DNA of 64,000 bases from Polymorphobacter_B sp038225475 (lineage in GTDB: Bacteria; Pseudomonadota; Alphaproteobacteria; Sphingomonadales; Sphingomonadaceae). Positions 16,636 to 26,250 of this stretch are shown piece after piece (within the stretch, counting starts at the first letter, position 1; each line of letters opens with the position of its first letter). The translations under genes and the position numbers were made by a program. The notes beneath the pieces were generated by a model. It did not search any database, was not told the origin of the DNA, and saw only the letters and a list, made by a program, of their open reading frames with translations. The stretch lies in NCBI GenBank assembly GCA_038225475.1, contig JBBRRA010000003.1:221237-285236 (forward strand). The letters are read 5' to 3'.

Positions 16636-17567
16636 CGGCGGCGCACATCCCGGTGCTGCTGCCCGAAACGCTCGCGGCGCTCGCGCTGACGACGGCCGAT
16701 AGCTATCTCGACGGTACCTTCGGCGCGGGCGGCTATACCGCAGCGGCGCTGAACGAAGGGGTCGCGCATGCCTATGCGATCGACCGCGACCCGCGCGCGA
16801 TCAGCGGTGGCGCGGCGCTCGCGGCGCGTTTCTCCGATCGGCTGACGCTGATCGAGGGGCGGTTTTCGCAGATGGACCGGTTGCTAGCCGACCGCGGCGT
16901 CGACGGCGTCGATGCGATCGCGCTCGATATCGGGGTGTCGTCGATGCAGCTCGACAACGCCGACTATGGTTTTTCGTTCAAGACCGACGGTCCGCTCGAC
17001 ATGCGGATGAGCGGCAGCGGGCCGACCGCGGCGGACTTCATCAACACCGCCGACGAGGCCGAGATCGCCGACGTCATCTTCCAGCTTGGCGACGAGCCCA
17101 AGGCGCGGCGGATCGCGCGCGCCATCGTCCAGGACCGCCCGTTCGAGCGCACGGCTCCGCTGGCCGCACTGGTGCGCAGCGTCTGCGGCATTTCGAAAAC
17201 CGGCAAGGATCCCGCGACACGCACTTTTCAGGCGCTGCGCATCCACATCAACGACGAGCTCGGCGAGCTCGACGCCGGGCTCCGCGCTGCCGAACGGCTG
17301 CTCCGCCCCGGCGGGCGGCTCGCGGTGGTCAGCTTCCACAGCCTCGAAGACCGCGCGGTCAAAACCTTCCTGCGCGCGCGGTCGGGCAGCGAACCGGCGG
17401 GCTCGCGCCATTTGCCGCTCAATATCGCCGCCCTCGCGCCGACCTTTGCGAAGCCCGCCAAGCCGGTGCGCGCTTCGGACGACGAGATTACCGCCAACCC
17501 GCGCGCGCGTTCGGCAACGCTGCGCGCCGCCACCCGCACCACAGCCCCCGCCTGGAGGATGTCATGA
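16632..17567 (+). CDS. rsmH: 16S rRNA (cytosine1402-N4)-methyltransferase
   Basis: A 311-residue RsmH (MraW). It opens HIPVLLPETL and the SAM-binding strand-loop is DGTFGAGGYTAAAL, followed by AIDRDPRAI. DIGVSSMQLDNADYGFSF and the FHSLEDRAVKTFL motif near the C terminus are diagnostic. It methylates N4 of C1402 in the 16S rRNA P site using SAM. It overlaps mraZ and ftsL by 4 nt each. Second gene of the dcw cluster in nearly all bacteria. Confidence 0.96.
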   Translation: MTAAHIPVLLPETLAALALTTADSYLDGTFGAGGYTAAALNEGVAHAYAIDRDPRAISGGAALAARFSDRLTLIEGRFSQMDRLLADRGVDGVDAIALDIGVSSMQLDNADYGFSFKTDGPLDMRMSGSGPTAADFINTADEAEIADVIFQLGDEPKARRIARAIVQDRPFERTAPLAALVRSVCGISKTGKDPATRTFQALRIHINDELGELDAGLRAAERLLRPGGRLAVVSFHSLEDRAVKTFLRARSGSEPAGSRHLPLNIAALAPTFAKPAKPVRASDDEITANPRARSATLRAATRTTAPAWRMS

Positions 17568-18127
17568 AGACCAGTTTCGGAACGGCCGCGCTCGTCGGCC
17601 TCGCGCTCAGTTCGGCGATGGCGTTCTACGCGGTGTCGCTCCATGTCGCTGCCGAGCGATCGGGCATCGACAAGGTGCGCGCCCAGATCGTTGCCGACAC
17701 GCACGACATCCGCATGCTGCAGGCCGAGCTGCGCACGCGCGCGCGGCTGCCCGAGCTGCAGCGCTGGAACGAGCAGGTGCTCGCGCTGTCGCCGCCCAAG
17801 CCCGGCCAGTTCCTTGGCAGCCCGTTGGTGCTCGCCAATTACGCGCGTCCCGCCGCCGAAGTGCCGGGGGTCCGCTTCGTCGCGACCCAGGCCGCGCCGG
17901 CGGCAAAGCGCCCGGTGCAGCAGGTGGCCTATCTCGAGACGCCGCCCGGGGCAGTTCCCGCTCCCGTCGTCGCCGCCACCGTAGCGCCGGTATCGGTACG
18001 CCATGCGCCGCTACAAGCGCATGCGCCGACTGCGACCCCGAGCATTGCGCTCGATGCGACGCTCGGCGGGGCGATCGACGCCGCTGCGGCGCAGGAGCGC
18101 GGCGACGTCAAAGTCGCGCTGCGGTGA
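17564..18127 (+). CDS. ftsL: Cell-division protein FtsL
   Basis: A 187-residue bitopic protein between rsmH and ftsI. TM helix at about residues 9-27 (VGLALSSAMAFYAVSLHVA), then a coiled-coil-like stretch with heptad hydrophobics (IDKVRAQIVADTHDIRMLQAEL). The C-terminal half is Pro/Ala-rich and variable, longer than the ~100-residue enterobacterial FtsL. FtsL joins FtsB and FtsQ in the divisome core that activates FtsWI. Called mainly from position and topology, since FtsL diverges fast. Confidence 0.88.
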   Translation: MKTSFGTAALVGLALSSAMAFYAVSLHVAAERSGIDKVRAQIVADTHDIRMLQAELRTRARLPELQRWNEQVLALSPPKPGQFLGSPLVLANYARPAAEVPGVRFVATQAAPAAKRPVQQVAYLETPPGAVPAPVVAATVAPVSVRHAPLQAHAPTATPSIALDATLGGAIDAAAAQERGDVKVALR

Positions 18128-19854
18128 CCAGCGTCGCGCCGACTGCGCTGCTGCCGCGGCGTGCCGCGGTGACGCCGCTCGCCGGTCAGCGGCAGGCGGC
18201 GCTCGCGCGCGCGCGGCAGCGGTTGATGATCGGCATGCTGCTGTTCGGCGGCGCGATCGGCGTGATCGGGCTACGACTGCTCGACCTTGCGGTGCTCCAC
18301 GACCGGCCCGCCGCTGCGGCCGAGGCCTTTGCCGGGCTGACGCCGCTGCGCGCCGATATTTACGACCGCAATCGCGTCGAACTGGCGCGGACTTTCGATG
18401 CCTATGCGATCGCGGTTGCACCCAAGCATCTCGTCGGCGAACCGCATGCGCTGGCGCAGGCGCTGAGCGCGATCCTGACCGACAAGACGCCCGCGCAGCT
18501 TTATGCCGAACTGACGCACCCGGGTGCATTCCGCTATCTCGCGCGGCGCGTGCTGCCCGAACAGGCCAAGCGCATCAACGACCTCGGCGAACCGTCGATC
18601 ACGCTCGAGCGTGAGCCCGAGCGGCTATACCCCAATCTCGACCTCGGCGCGCATGTGCTTGGGTACACCGACATCGACGGGCACGGAAAATACGGCATCG
18701 AGCGCGCGCTCGAAACGCGGCTGTCGGACAAGGCGACGCGCGGCAAGCCGGTGTTTCTGGCGATGGACAGCCGCGTCCAGCAAGCGCTCGAAAGCGAGCT
18801 GTTCGCCGCGATGACCAAGTTCAGCGCGATCGGCGCGGCGGGCGTGGTGATGGACGTCGACACCGGCGAGGTGATCGCGCTCGCGTCGCTGCCCAGCTTC
18901 AACCCGAATGCGGCGGGACATTCCGACGACGATTCGCGCTTCGACCGCGCGACGCTCGGGGTGTATGAGCTCGGTTCGACGTTCAAGACGCTGACGATCG
19001 CGATGGCGCTCGAATCGGGGCTGATCCATTCGATGGCCCAGAAATACGATGCGACGCAGCCGATCCATATCGGGCGCTTCACGATCCACGACGACCACGG
19101 CCACGAGCTTCGCAAATGGGCGACGGTTCCCGAAATCTTCATCCATTCGTCGAATATCGGCACCGCGCACATGGCGGCCGAACTCGGCGCGACCCGGCAG
19201 CGCGCGTATCTCGACCAGCTTGGTTTCCTGTCGCCGGTCAGCGGTGAACTGCTGGAGCGCGGGCATACGCTGTATCCGCCCGCCAACAACTGGGGCGAGA
19301 TCGCGACCATGACGGTCGGCTTCGGCCACGGGATCGCGGTGACCCCACTGCACCTCGCCACCGCTTATGCCGCCGTCGTCAACGGCGGCATCTGGCGCCC
19401 CGCGACAATGCTTCGGGTCGAGCCCGGGCAAGCAGTCGCGGGCAAGCGCATCTTTTCGCAAAAGACCTCGGATACGATGCGCGCGCTGCTGCGCATGGTC
19501 GTCACCGCCGGCACCGGGCGCAAGGCGAATGCCGAGGGCTACCGCGTCGGCGGCAAGACCGGCACCGCCGAGAAACAGCTTGGCGGACACTATGAAAAGC
19601 ACGTCAACGTTTCGACCTTCGCCGCCGCTTTCCCGATGGACGCGCCGCGCTATGTCGTGATCGCGCTGCTCGACGCGCCGCACGGCACTGCCGAAACCGG
19701 GGGTTTTTCAACCGCCGGCCAAGTTTCGGCACCGATCGTCGACAAGCTCGTGACGCGCATCGGGCCGATGCTCGGCGTGCAGCCCGACATGACCAAGGAC
19801 CTCGACATCTCGGGCATGCTCGGCCTTGTCGCCGAACCACCGGTCAAGGAATGA
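18124..19854 (+). CDS. ftsI: Division-specific peptidoglycan transpeptidase (PBP3)
   Basis: A 576-residue class B penicillin-binding protein. I start at GTG 18124, overlapping the ftsL stop (GTGA); the frame is open far upstream but that portion is antiparallel noise over rsmH and ftsL. TM helix about residues 35-55, dimerisation domain, then transpeptidase with S285-T-F-K288, S342-S-N344 and K478-T-G480, so all three penicillin-binding motifs are intact. It cross-links septal peptidoglycan with FtsW. It is followed by murE after 16 nt, one of the two non-overlapping junctions of the cluster. Confidence 0.95.
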   Translation: MTSVAPTALLPRRAAVTPLAGQRQAALARARQRLMIGMLLFGGAIGVIGLRLLDLAVLHDRPAAAAEAFAGLTPLRADIYDRNRVELARTFDAYAIAVAPKHLVGEPHALAQALSAILTDKTPAQLYAELTHPGAFRYLARRVLPEQAKRINDLGEPSITLEREPERLYPNLDLGAHVLGYTDIDGHGKYGIERALETRLSDKATRGKPVFLAMDSRVQQALESELFAAMTKFSAIGAAGVVMDVDTGEVIALASLPSFNPNAAGHSDDDSRFDRATLGVYELGSTFKTLTIAMALESGLIHSMAQKYDATQPIHIGRFTIHDDHGHELRKWATVPEIFIHSSNIGTAHMAAELGATRQRAYLDQLGFLSPVSGELLERGHTLYPPANNWGEIATMTVGFGHGIAVTPLHLATAYAAVVNGGIWRPATMLRVEPGQAVAGKRIFSQKTSDTMRALLRMVVTAGTGRKANAEGYRVGGKTGTAEKQLGGHYEKHVNVSTFAAAFPMDAPRYVVIALLDAPHGTAETGGFSTAGQVSAPIVDKLVTRIGPMLGVQPDMTKDLDISGMLGLVAEPPVKE

Positions 19855-19870
19855 CAATGCGGCAGCGCGC

Positions 19871-21304
19871 ATGCGGCTGAGCGACGTCTTTCCCGGGCGT
19901 CGCTTCGACGCTGCGCAGGATGCCGAGGTGACCGGCTTCGCGCTCGACCATCGCAAGGTCGCGCCGGGAACGGTCTTCGGCGCATTTGCCGGGGCGCGCG
20001 TCAACGGCGAGGATTTCATCGACGCCGCGGTCGCTGCCGGCGCGGTTGCCGTGGTCGCTCGTCCGCAAGCCCGCGTCGAAGGCGCGCCGCACATCGCCGA
20101 TGCCGAGCCGCGCCGGACGTTTGCACAGGCCGCAGCGGCGTTCTTCGCGCCGTTTCCGACGGTGACGGTCGCGGTCACCGGCACCAACGGCAAGACCTCG
20201 ACCGCCGAACTGACGCGGCAGCTGTGGCAGCTTGCCGGACACCCGTCGGCGAGCATCGGCACGCTCGGCGTCACGACCGCCCACGACCGCGTCGTTACCG
20301 GGCTGACGACGCCCGATGTGGTGACCTTCCTCGCCAACATGGCCGGGCTGCAGCGCGAGGGGCTGACGCATGTCAGCTTCGAGGCGTCGAGCCACGGGCT
20401 GGCGCAATATCGCACCGAAGGGCTGCCGGTCGCCGCTGCCGCCTTCACCAATCTAAGCCGCGACCATCTCGATTATCACGCGACGATGGCCGAATATTTT
20501 GCTGCCAAGCTGCGGCTGTTCACCGAGGTGGTCGACGCGACCGGCACCGCCGTGGTGTGGGCCGACGACGGCGACTGGAGCGCGCAGGTCATCGCTGCGG
20601 CGCGCGCGCGTGGCCTCCGGCTGCTGACCGTCGGCGCGCACGGCGACGGGATTCGCCTGACCGGGCGCACGCCGACGCAGCTTGGCCAGACGCTCGACCT
20701 GCTGGTCGATGGTACCGCGCACCGCGTCCAGCTGCCGCTCATCGGCGCGTATCAGGCGGCGAATGCGCTGGTCGCGGCGGGATTGGTGATTGCCACCGGC
20801 GGCGCGGTCGCGCCGACGCTGGCCAATCTGGGGCGGCTGGTGCCGGTGCGCGGGCGGCTCGAGCGCGCGGTGATCGCCGCATCGGGTGCGCCGGTTTATG
20901 TCGATTATGCGCATACGCCCGATGCGTTGCGCGCCGCGTGCGAGGCGCTGCGCCCGCATACGCAGGGGCAACTGCGGCTGGTGTTCGGCGCGGGCGGCGA
21001 CCGGGACACCGGCAAACGCCCCGAAATGGGTGCCGTCGCGGTGGCGCTTGCCGATGCCGTGATCGTTACCGACGACAATCCACGCAGCGAGGACGCGGGC
21101 AGCATCCGTGCGGCAATCATGGCGGCCGCACCCGGCGCGACCGAGATCGGCGACCGCCGCAGCGCGATTGCTGCCGCCATCGTTGCGGCGGGCCCGGGTG
21201 ATGTCGTGCTGATCGCCGGCAAGGGCCATGAGCAGGGGCAGATCGTCGGCGACCGCGTGCTGCCGTTCGACGACGTGCAGGTTGCGCGCGAGTGCGCCGC
21301 GTGA
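19871..21304 (+). CDS. murE: UDP-MurNAc-tripeptide synthetase (MurE)
   Basis: A 477-residue Mur ligase starting at ATG 19871 (MRLSDVFPG). ATP loop TGTNGKTS; the substrate-specificity motif DNPR (TDDNPRSED) marks addition of meso-diaminopimelate, not lysine, to UDP-MurNAc-L-Ala-D-Glu. GKGHEQGQ near the C terminus is also typical. Cytoplasmic. Its stop overlaps the murF GTG start by 4 nt. Confidence 0.95.
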   Translation: MRLSDVFPGRRFDAAQDAEVTGFALDHRKVAPGTVFGAFAGARVNGEDFIDAAVAAGAVAVVARPQARVEGAPHIADAEPRRTFAQAAAAFFAPFPTVTVAVTGTNGKTSTAELTRQLWQLAGHPSASIGTLGVTTAHDRVVTGLTTPDVVTFLANMAGLQREGLTHVSFEASSHGLAQYRTEGLPVAAAAFTNLSRDHLDYHATMAEYFAAKLRLFTEVVDATGTAVVWADDGDWSAQVIAAARARGLRLLTVGAHGDGIRLTGRTPTQLGQTLDLLVDGTAHRVQLPLIGAYQAANALVAAGLVIATGGAVAPTLANLGRLVPVRGRLERAVIAASGAPVYVDYAHTPDALRAACEALRPHTQGQLRLVFGAGGDRDTGKRPEMGAVAVALADAVIVTDDNPRSEDAGSIRAAIMAAAPGATEIGDRRSAIAAAIVAAGPGDVVLIAGKGHEQGQIVGDRVLPFDDVQVARECAA

Positions 21305-22686
21305 CGCCGCTGTGGACCGGCGACAGCATCGCCGCTGCCACCGGCGGTACAGCCTCTGCGGCTTTCGAAGTCGACAGTGTTACCTTCGATTCGCGCGAAG
21401 TCGTCGGCGGCGAATTGTTCATCGCGTTGAAGGGCGAGGCTGACGACGGCCACCGCTTTGTTCCCAGCGCGGTCGCGCGCGGTGCGGCCGGGCTGCTGGT
21501 CAGCGAGGCGGTCGCCGCGCCGCATGTCCGCGTCGCCGACACCACGGCGGCGCTGAACGCGCTCGGCAGTGCAGCACGCCTGCGCACATCGGCGACGATC
21601 ATCGGGGTGACCGGCAGCGTCGGCAAAACCGGCGTCAAGGAAGCGCTGCGCCTCGCGCTCGGCCGCAGCGCGCCCGACCGGGTGCACGCCTCGGTCAAGT
21701 CGTACAACAACCATACCGGCGTGCCACTGAGCCTTGCCCGGATGCCTGCCGACAGCCGATACGGTGTGTTCGAAATGGGCATGAACCACGCCGGAGAGCT
21801 TGCCGCGCTGACGCAGCTGGTGCGCCCGCATATCGCCATCGTCACCTGGGTGGCGAGCGCGCACCGCGAGTTCTTCGCCAGCGAGGCGGCGATCGCCGAC
21901 GCCAAGGGCGAGATCTTCGCCGGGCTGCAGTCGGGTGGCGTCGCGGTCATCCCCTTCGACAATCCGCACCGCGACCGGTTGATCGCGCATGCAACCCCGC
22001 ACACCGCGCGGATCATCACCTTCGGGCTGGGCGAGGGGGCCGATGTGCGCGCCACCGACTTTGCTGTGCTGCCCGATTGCACCACGGCGCGCGCCGAGCT
22101 GTTCGGTGAAACGCTGATTTTCAAAATTGGCATGGCGGGCCGGCATTGGCTCGGCAACGCGCTTGGCGTGCTCGCGGTGGTGCAGGCGGCGGGCGGCGAT
22201 CTCGCGCTGGCCGGGCTTGCGCTCGCCGAACTGACCGACCTGCCCGGACGCGGCAGCCGCCACCGGATCGTCCGCCCCGATGGCAGCGCAGTCATCATCG
22301 ACGAAAGCTATAACGCCAACCCGACGTCGATGGCGGCGGCGATCGGCGTGCTCGGTGGTATCGTGCCGGCGGCGCGCGGACGGCGGATTGCGGTGCTCGG
22401 AGCGATGGGCGAGTTGGGCAGCGGGTCGGCGGACTTTCACGCCGGGCTTGCGCCCGCTATCGAAGCAGCGGGGATCGCGCGCGCCATTTTGGTTGGGGCG
22501 GCGATGCAGCCGCTCGCCGACATCCTGCGGCTGCACCTCAGCACCGTGGTCGTCGACGATGCGGCGGCGGCGCTGGCGCTGGTCGCGCGTGAACTGAAAA
22601 CCGACGATGTGCTGCTGGTCAAAGGCTCGAACAGCATTAAGCTGGCTACCGTGGTTGCAGGTCTGATCCGGGAGAATGCGGCATGA
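21301..22686 (+). CDS. murF: UDP-MurNAc-pentapeptide synthetase (MurF)
   Basis: A 461-residue Mur ligase starting at GTG 21301 within the murE stop. ATP loop GVTGSVGKTG; MKSYNNHTG-type motif as VKSYNNHTGVPLS; DESYNANPTSM carries the second conserved block. It adds D-Ala-D-Ala to UDP-MurNAc-tripeptide, completing the cytoplasmic precursor. It overlaps mraY by ATGA. Confidence 0.95.
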   Translation: MTPLWTGDSIAAATGGTASAAFEVDSVTFDSREVVGGELFIALKGEADDGHRFVPSAVARGAAGLLVSEAVAAPHVRVADTTAALNALGSAARLRTSATIIGVTGSVGKTGVKEALRLALGRSAPDRVHASVKSYNNHTGVPLSLARMPADSRYGVFEMGMNHAGELAALTQLVRPHIAIVTWVASAHREFFASEAAIADAKGEIFAGLQSGGVAVIPFDNPHRDRLIAHATPHTARIITFGLGEGADVRATDFAVLPDCTTARAELFGETLIFKIGMAGRHWLGNALGVLAVVQAAGGDLALAGLALAELTDLPGRGSRHRIVRPDGSAVIIDESYNANPTSMAAAIGVLGGIVPAARGRRIAVLGAMGELGSGSADFHAGLAPAIEAAGIARAILVGAAMQPLADILRLHLSTVVVDDAAAALALVARELKTDDVLLVKGSNSIKLATVVAGLIRENAA

Positions 22687-23756
22687 TCTTTATCGCCGCA
22701 AAGCTGGCGGGGTTCGAAGGTTTCCTCAACCTGTTCCGCTACATTACCTTCCGCAGCGGGGCCGCCGTCGTCACTTCGCTGGTGATCGCGCTGCTGATCG
22801 GGCCGCGGTTCATCGCGTGGCTGCGCAGCAAGCAGGGCAAGGGCCAGCCGATCCGCGCCGACGGGCCGGCCTCGCACCTGCTTACCAAAAAGGGCACGCC
22901 GACGATGGGCGGGCTGATGATCCTGATCTCGATGACGGCGTCGACGCTGCTGTGGATGGATGTGACCAACGGTTTCACCTGGACCTGCCTTGCGGTCACG
23001 CTCGGCTTCGGCGCGATCGGACTGCTCGACGACTACGACAAGGTGGTTAAGCGCTCGGCAAAGGGCGTCTCGGGCAAGCTGCGGCTGGGGCTCGAATTCG
23101 CCATCGCGGGCATTGCGGTGTGGTACATCTCGACGCGCACCGGGCAGACGCTGTACCTGCCGTTCCTCAAGGACGCGGGCATTCCGCTCGGCATTTTCTA
23201 CATCGCGTTCGGTGCATTCATCATTGCCGGTTTCGGCAATGCGGTGAACCTTACCGACGGTCTCGACGGCCTCGCGACGATGCCGGTGGTGATCGCGGCG
23301 CTGACGTTCGGCGTGATTGCCTATCTTGCGGGCAACCTGAAATTTTCCGACTATTTGGGCATCCACCACGTGCCCGGTGCAGGCGAGCTTGCGGTGTTCG
23401 TCGGCGCGCTGATCGGCGGGTGTCTGGGCTTCCTGTGGTTCAACGCGCCACCGGCGGCGGTGTTCATGGGCGACACCGGCAGCCTTGCGCTCGGCGGCGC
23501 GCTCGGCACGATCGCGGTGGTGACCAACCATGAAATCGTGCTGATCCTGATCGGTGGGCTGTTCGTGCTCGAAACCGTCAGCGTCATCGTCCAGGTCATC
23601 AGCTTCAAGACCACCGGCAAGCGCGTGTTCAAGATGGCCCCGCTGCATCATCATTTCGAACATCTCGGCTGGAGCGAATCGACCGTGGTGATCCGCTTCT
23701 GGATCATCTCGTTCATGCTGGCGCTCGCGGGGCTGGCGACGTTGAAGGTCCGGTGA
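22683..23756 (+). CDS. mraY: Phospho-MurNAc-pentapeptide translocase (MraY)
   Basis: A 357-residue polytopic membrane enzyme with about ten TM helices. Key motifs: GTPTMGG, the aspartate pair LLDDYDK, NLTDGLDGLA, FMGDTGSLALG, and the histidine motif PLHHHFE. It transfers phospho-MurNAc-pentapeptide to undecaprenyl phosphate, making lipid I. It is coupled on both sides by 4-nt overlaps (murF ATGA; murD GTGA). Confidence 0.97.
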   Translation: MIFIAAKLAGFEGFLNLFRYITFRSGAAVVTSLVIALLIGPRFIAWLRSKQGKGQPIRADGPASHLLTKKGTPTMGGLMILISMTASTLLWMDVTNGFTWTCLAVTLGFGAIGLLDDYDKVVKRSAKGVSGKLRLGLEFAIAGIAVWYISTRTGQTLYLPFLKDAGIPLGIFYIAFGAFIIAGFGNAVNLTDGLDGLATMPVVIAALTFGVIAYLAGNLKFSDYLGIHHVPGAGELAVFVGALIGGCLGFLWFNAPPAAVFMGDTGSLALGGALGTIAVVTNHEIVLILIGGLFVLETVSVIVQVISFKTTGKRVFKMAPLHHHFEHLGWSESTVVIRFWIISFMLALAGLATLKVR

Positions 23757-25078
23757 TCACCGCGCGCGCCTTTGCCGGCAAGCGCTTCGGCGTCTATGGC
23801 CTTGCGCGCAGCGGCAAGGCGTGCGTCGCCGCGCTGACCGCCAGCGGCGCCGCGGTGTTTGCGTGGGACGACGTCGAAACCGCGCGCGGCGGCTTCGACG
23901 GACCGCTGACCGACCTCAACGCCTTCGATCTAGGCAGCCTCGACGCGCTGGTCGTGTCGCCGGGTGTGCCGCATTCGGCACCGCTGTTCGTGGCTGCCAA
24001 GGCGGCGGGGGTCGCCGTCATCGGAGATATCGAGCTGTTCGCACAGGCGCGCGCCGAACTACCGCCGCACCGCGTTGTCGGTATCACCGGCACTAACGGC
24101 AAGTCGACGACCACGGCATTGATACACCATATCCTGACGAGTGCGGGAATGCCGTCGCTGATGGGCGGCAACATCGGGCTGCCAATTCTGGCGCAGCAGC
24201 CGCTGCCCGGCGGTGGGGTCTATGTGCTCGAACTGTCGTCGTACCAGTTGGAAATCACCGAGACGCTCGATTGCGAAGTGGCGGTGCTGCTCAACATCAC
24301 ACCCGACCATCTCGATCGGCACGGCACGATGGACGCCTATGTTGCGGCCAAAGCGCGGCTGTTCGCCATGCAGGCATCCGGTGATACCGCGGTGATCGGC
24401 ATCGATGACCGCTACGGTGCCGAAATCGCTGCGACCGCGATCGCCAGCGTGGTGCCCGTTTCGGCCGTCCGGATCGTCGATCACGGCGTCAGCATCGTCG
24501 ATCACGTGGCGTGGATCGGCCGCACCGGGCTTGCCTGCGCCGAACATTGGAAAACGCTGCAGGGTCCGCACAACGCCCAGAACGCCGCCGCGGCGATCGC
24601 CGCCTGCCGCGCGCTCGGTGTTGCCAATCCGGCGATCATCAGTGGCCTCGCCACCTATCCCGGCCTGCCGCACCGGATGGAGCGCGTCCGCGAAACCGGC
24701 GGCGTGCTGTATGTCAACGACAGCAAGGCGACCAACGCCGATTCGACCGCACCGGCGCTCGCCGCGTACCCTAATATCCGCTGGATCGCGGGTGGGCTGG
24801 CGAAGACCGACGACTTCGACGCCTGCCTGCCGCAGCTTGGGCATGTCCGCGCCGCCTATCTGATCGGCGACGCCGCCCCGCTGTTCGGGCGGCTGCTCGG
24901 TGACAAGGTGCCGGTGCATCAGTCGGGCACGCTCGCGGTTGCAGTCGCGCAGGCCGCGAACGATGCGCAGCCGGGCGAGGTCGTGCTGCTGTCGCCGGCG
25001 TGCGCGTCGTTCGACCAGTTCAGCGACTATGAGGCGCGGGGGCGCGCGTTTGTCGAACAGGTGAGGGCCCTGCCATGA
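23753..25078 (+). CDS. murD: UDP-MurNAc-L-alanine:D-glutamate ligase (MurD)
   Basis: A 441-residue Mur ligase starting at GTG 23753. N-terminal Rossmann-like part with YGLARSGKA; ATP loop GITGTNGKSTTTAL; LELSSYQLE; NITPDHLDRH; then VNDSKATNADST in the C-terminal domain, the MurD hallmark. It adds D-glutamate to UDP-MurNAc-L-Ala. Overlaps mraY and ftsW by 4 nt each. Confidence 0.95.
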   Translation: MITARAFAGKRFGVYGLARSGKACVAALTASGAAVFAWDDVETARGGFDGPLTDLNAFDLGSLDALVVSPGVPHSAPLFVAAKAAGVAVIGDIELFAQARAELPPHRVVGITGTNGKSTTTALIHHILTSAGMPSLMGGNIGLPILAQQPLPGGGVYVLELSSYQLEITETLDCEVAVLLNITPDHLDRHGTMDAYVAAKARLFAMQASGDTAVIGIDDRYGAEIAATAIASVVPVSAVRIVDHGVSIVDHVAWIGRTGLACAEHWKTLQGPHNAQNAAAAIAACRALGVANPAIISGLATYPGLPHRMERVRETGGVLYVNDSKATNADSTAPALAAYPNIRWIAGGLAKTDDFDACLPQLGHVRAAYLIGDAAPLFGRLLGDKVPVHQSGTLAVAVAQAANDAQPGEVVLLSPACASFDQFSDYEARGRAFVEQVRALP

Positions 25079-26250
25079 AAGCACCGTCGCGCAACAACCA
25101 GACCGCCGTCGGGCGCTGGTTCTGGACGATCGACAAGCTGCTGCTGGTGCTGGTGTTCATGCTGATCGGCTTTGGCGTGATCGCGGTGGCGGCGGCATCG
25201 CCGGCCGCCGCGCACCGGTATTCGGGCGGGTCGGTGCGGGTCGACGACCTGCATTATCTCAAGCGGCAGCTGCTTTGGGTGCTCGCGGGCCTGCCGGTGA
25301 TGCTCGGGGTGTCGATGCTGCCGGTCGCATGGGCGAAGCGCTTTGCGATCGGCGGTACGGTGGTGTTCATCGCGGCGCTGTTTGCGGTGCCGTTTCTGGG
25401 CGCAGAGGTCAACGGCGCCACGCGCTGGCTCGCGCTGCCGGGTTTCCAGCTGCAGCCGTCGGAGTTTCTGAAGCCGGTGTTTATCGTCACCACCGCATGG
25501 CTGCTGGCGGCGCGGTTCGAGGATCCCAAGCTGCCGGTGATGCCGCTGTCGTTCGGGCTGCTGGTCGTAGTCGGCATCCTGCTGATCAAACAGCCGGATT
25601 TCGGCCAGACCATCTTGTTCTTCGTCGTCTGGCTGGCGCAGGCGATGCTGGCGGGGATGAGCCTTGCGGTGGTCGGCGGGCTCGCGGGGGTTGCAACGGC
25701 GGGACTGGTCGCTGCCTATCTGCTGTCGACGCATTTTCAGCAGCGCATCGACCACTTCGTCCAGGGCACCGGCGACACCTTTCAGATCGACCGCGCGCTC
25801 GACTGCTTCAAATCGGGCGGGCTGTTCGGCGCGGGGCCGGGCGAGGGGCAGATGAAGTTCCGTCTGCCCGAAGCGCATACCGACTATATCTTTTCAGTGA
25901 TCGGCGAGGAATTCGGCGCGATCGCCTGCCTGCTGCTGGCATTGCTGTACCTTGCGATCGTCGTGCGCGTGCTGCTGCAACTGCTCGATGAGGAGGAGCC
26001 GTTCGTGTTCCTTGCCGGCGCCGGGCTGACCGCGCAGTTCGGATTGCAGGCGGCGATCAACATGATGGTCAACCTGAAGCTGCTGCCGTCGAAGGGGATG
26101 ACGCTGCCGTTCATCAGCCACGGCGGCTCGTCGTTTCTGGCGCTGTCGATCGGCATGGGGCTGCTGCTCGCGCTGACGCGGCGCAATCCGTATCTGAAGG
26201 CGTCGCCCTATGCCGTGCAGACGCGGCCGAAACCCGCGTTCGCCGCGTGA
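25075..26250 (+). CDS. ftsW: Septal peptidoglycan glycosyltransferase FtsW (SEDS family)
   Basis: A 391-residue SEDS protein with about ten TM helices. Motifs: GATRWLALPGFQLQPSEFLKP, the conserved aspartate in KQPDFGQT, EAHTDYIFSVIGEEFG, and PFISHGGSS. It polymerises lipid II at the septum together with FtsI, encoded in the same cluster. Start ATG overlaps the murD stop and its stop overlaps the murG GTG. Confidence 0.96.
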   Translation: MKAPSRNNQTAVGRWFWTIDKLLLVLVFMLIGFGVIAVAAASPAAAHRYSGGSVRVDDLHYLKRQLLWVLAGLPVMLGVSMLPVAWAKRFAIGGTVVFIAALFAVPFLGAEVNGATRWLALPGFQLQPSEFLKPVFIVTTAWLLAARFEDPKLPVMPLSFGLLVVVGILLIKQPDFGQTILFFVVWLAQAMLAGMSLAVVGGLAGVATAGLVAAYLLSTHFQQRIDHFVQGTGDTFQIDRALDCFKSGGLFGAGPGEGQMKFRLPEAHTDYIFSVIGEEFGAIACLLLALLYLAIVVRVLLQLLDEEEPFVFLAGAGLTAQFGLQAAINMMVNLKLLPSKGMTLPFISHGGSSFLALSIGMGLLLALTRRNPYLKASPYAVQTRPKPAFAA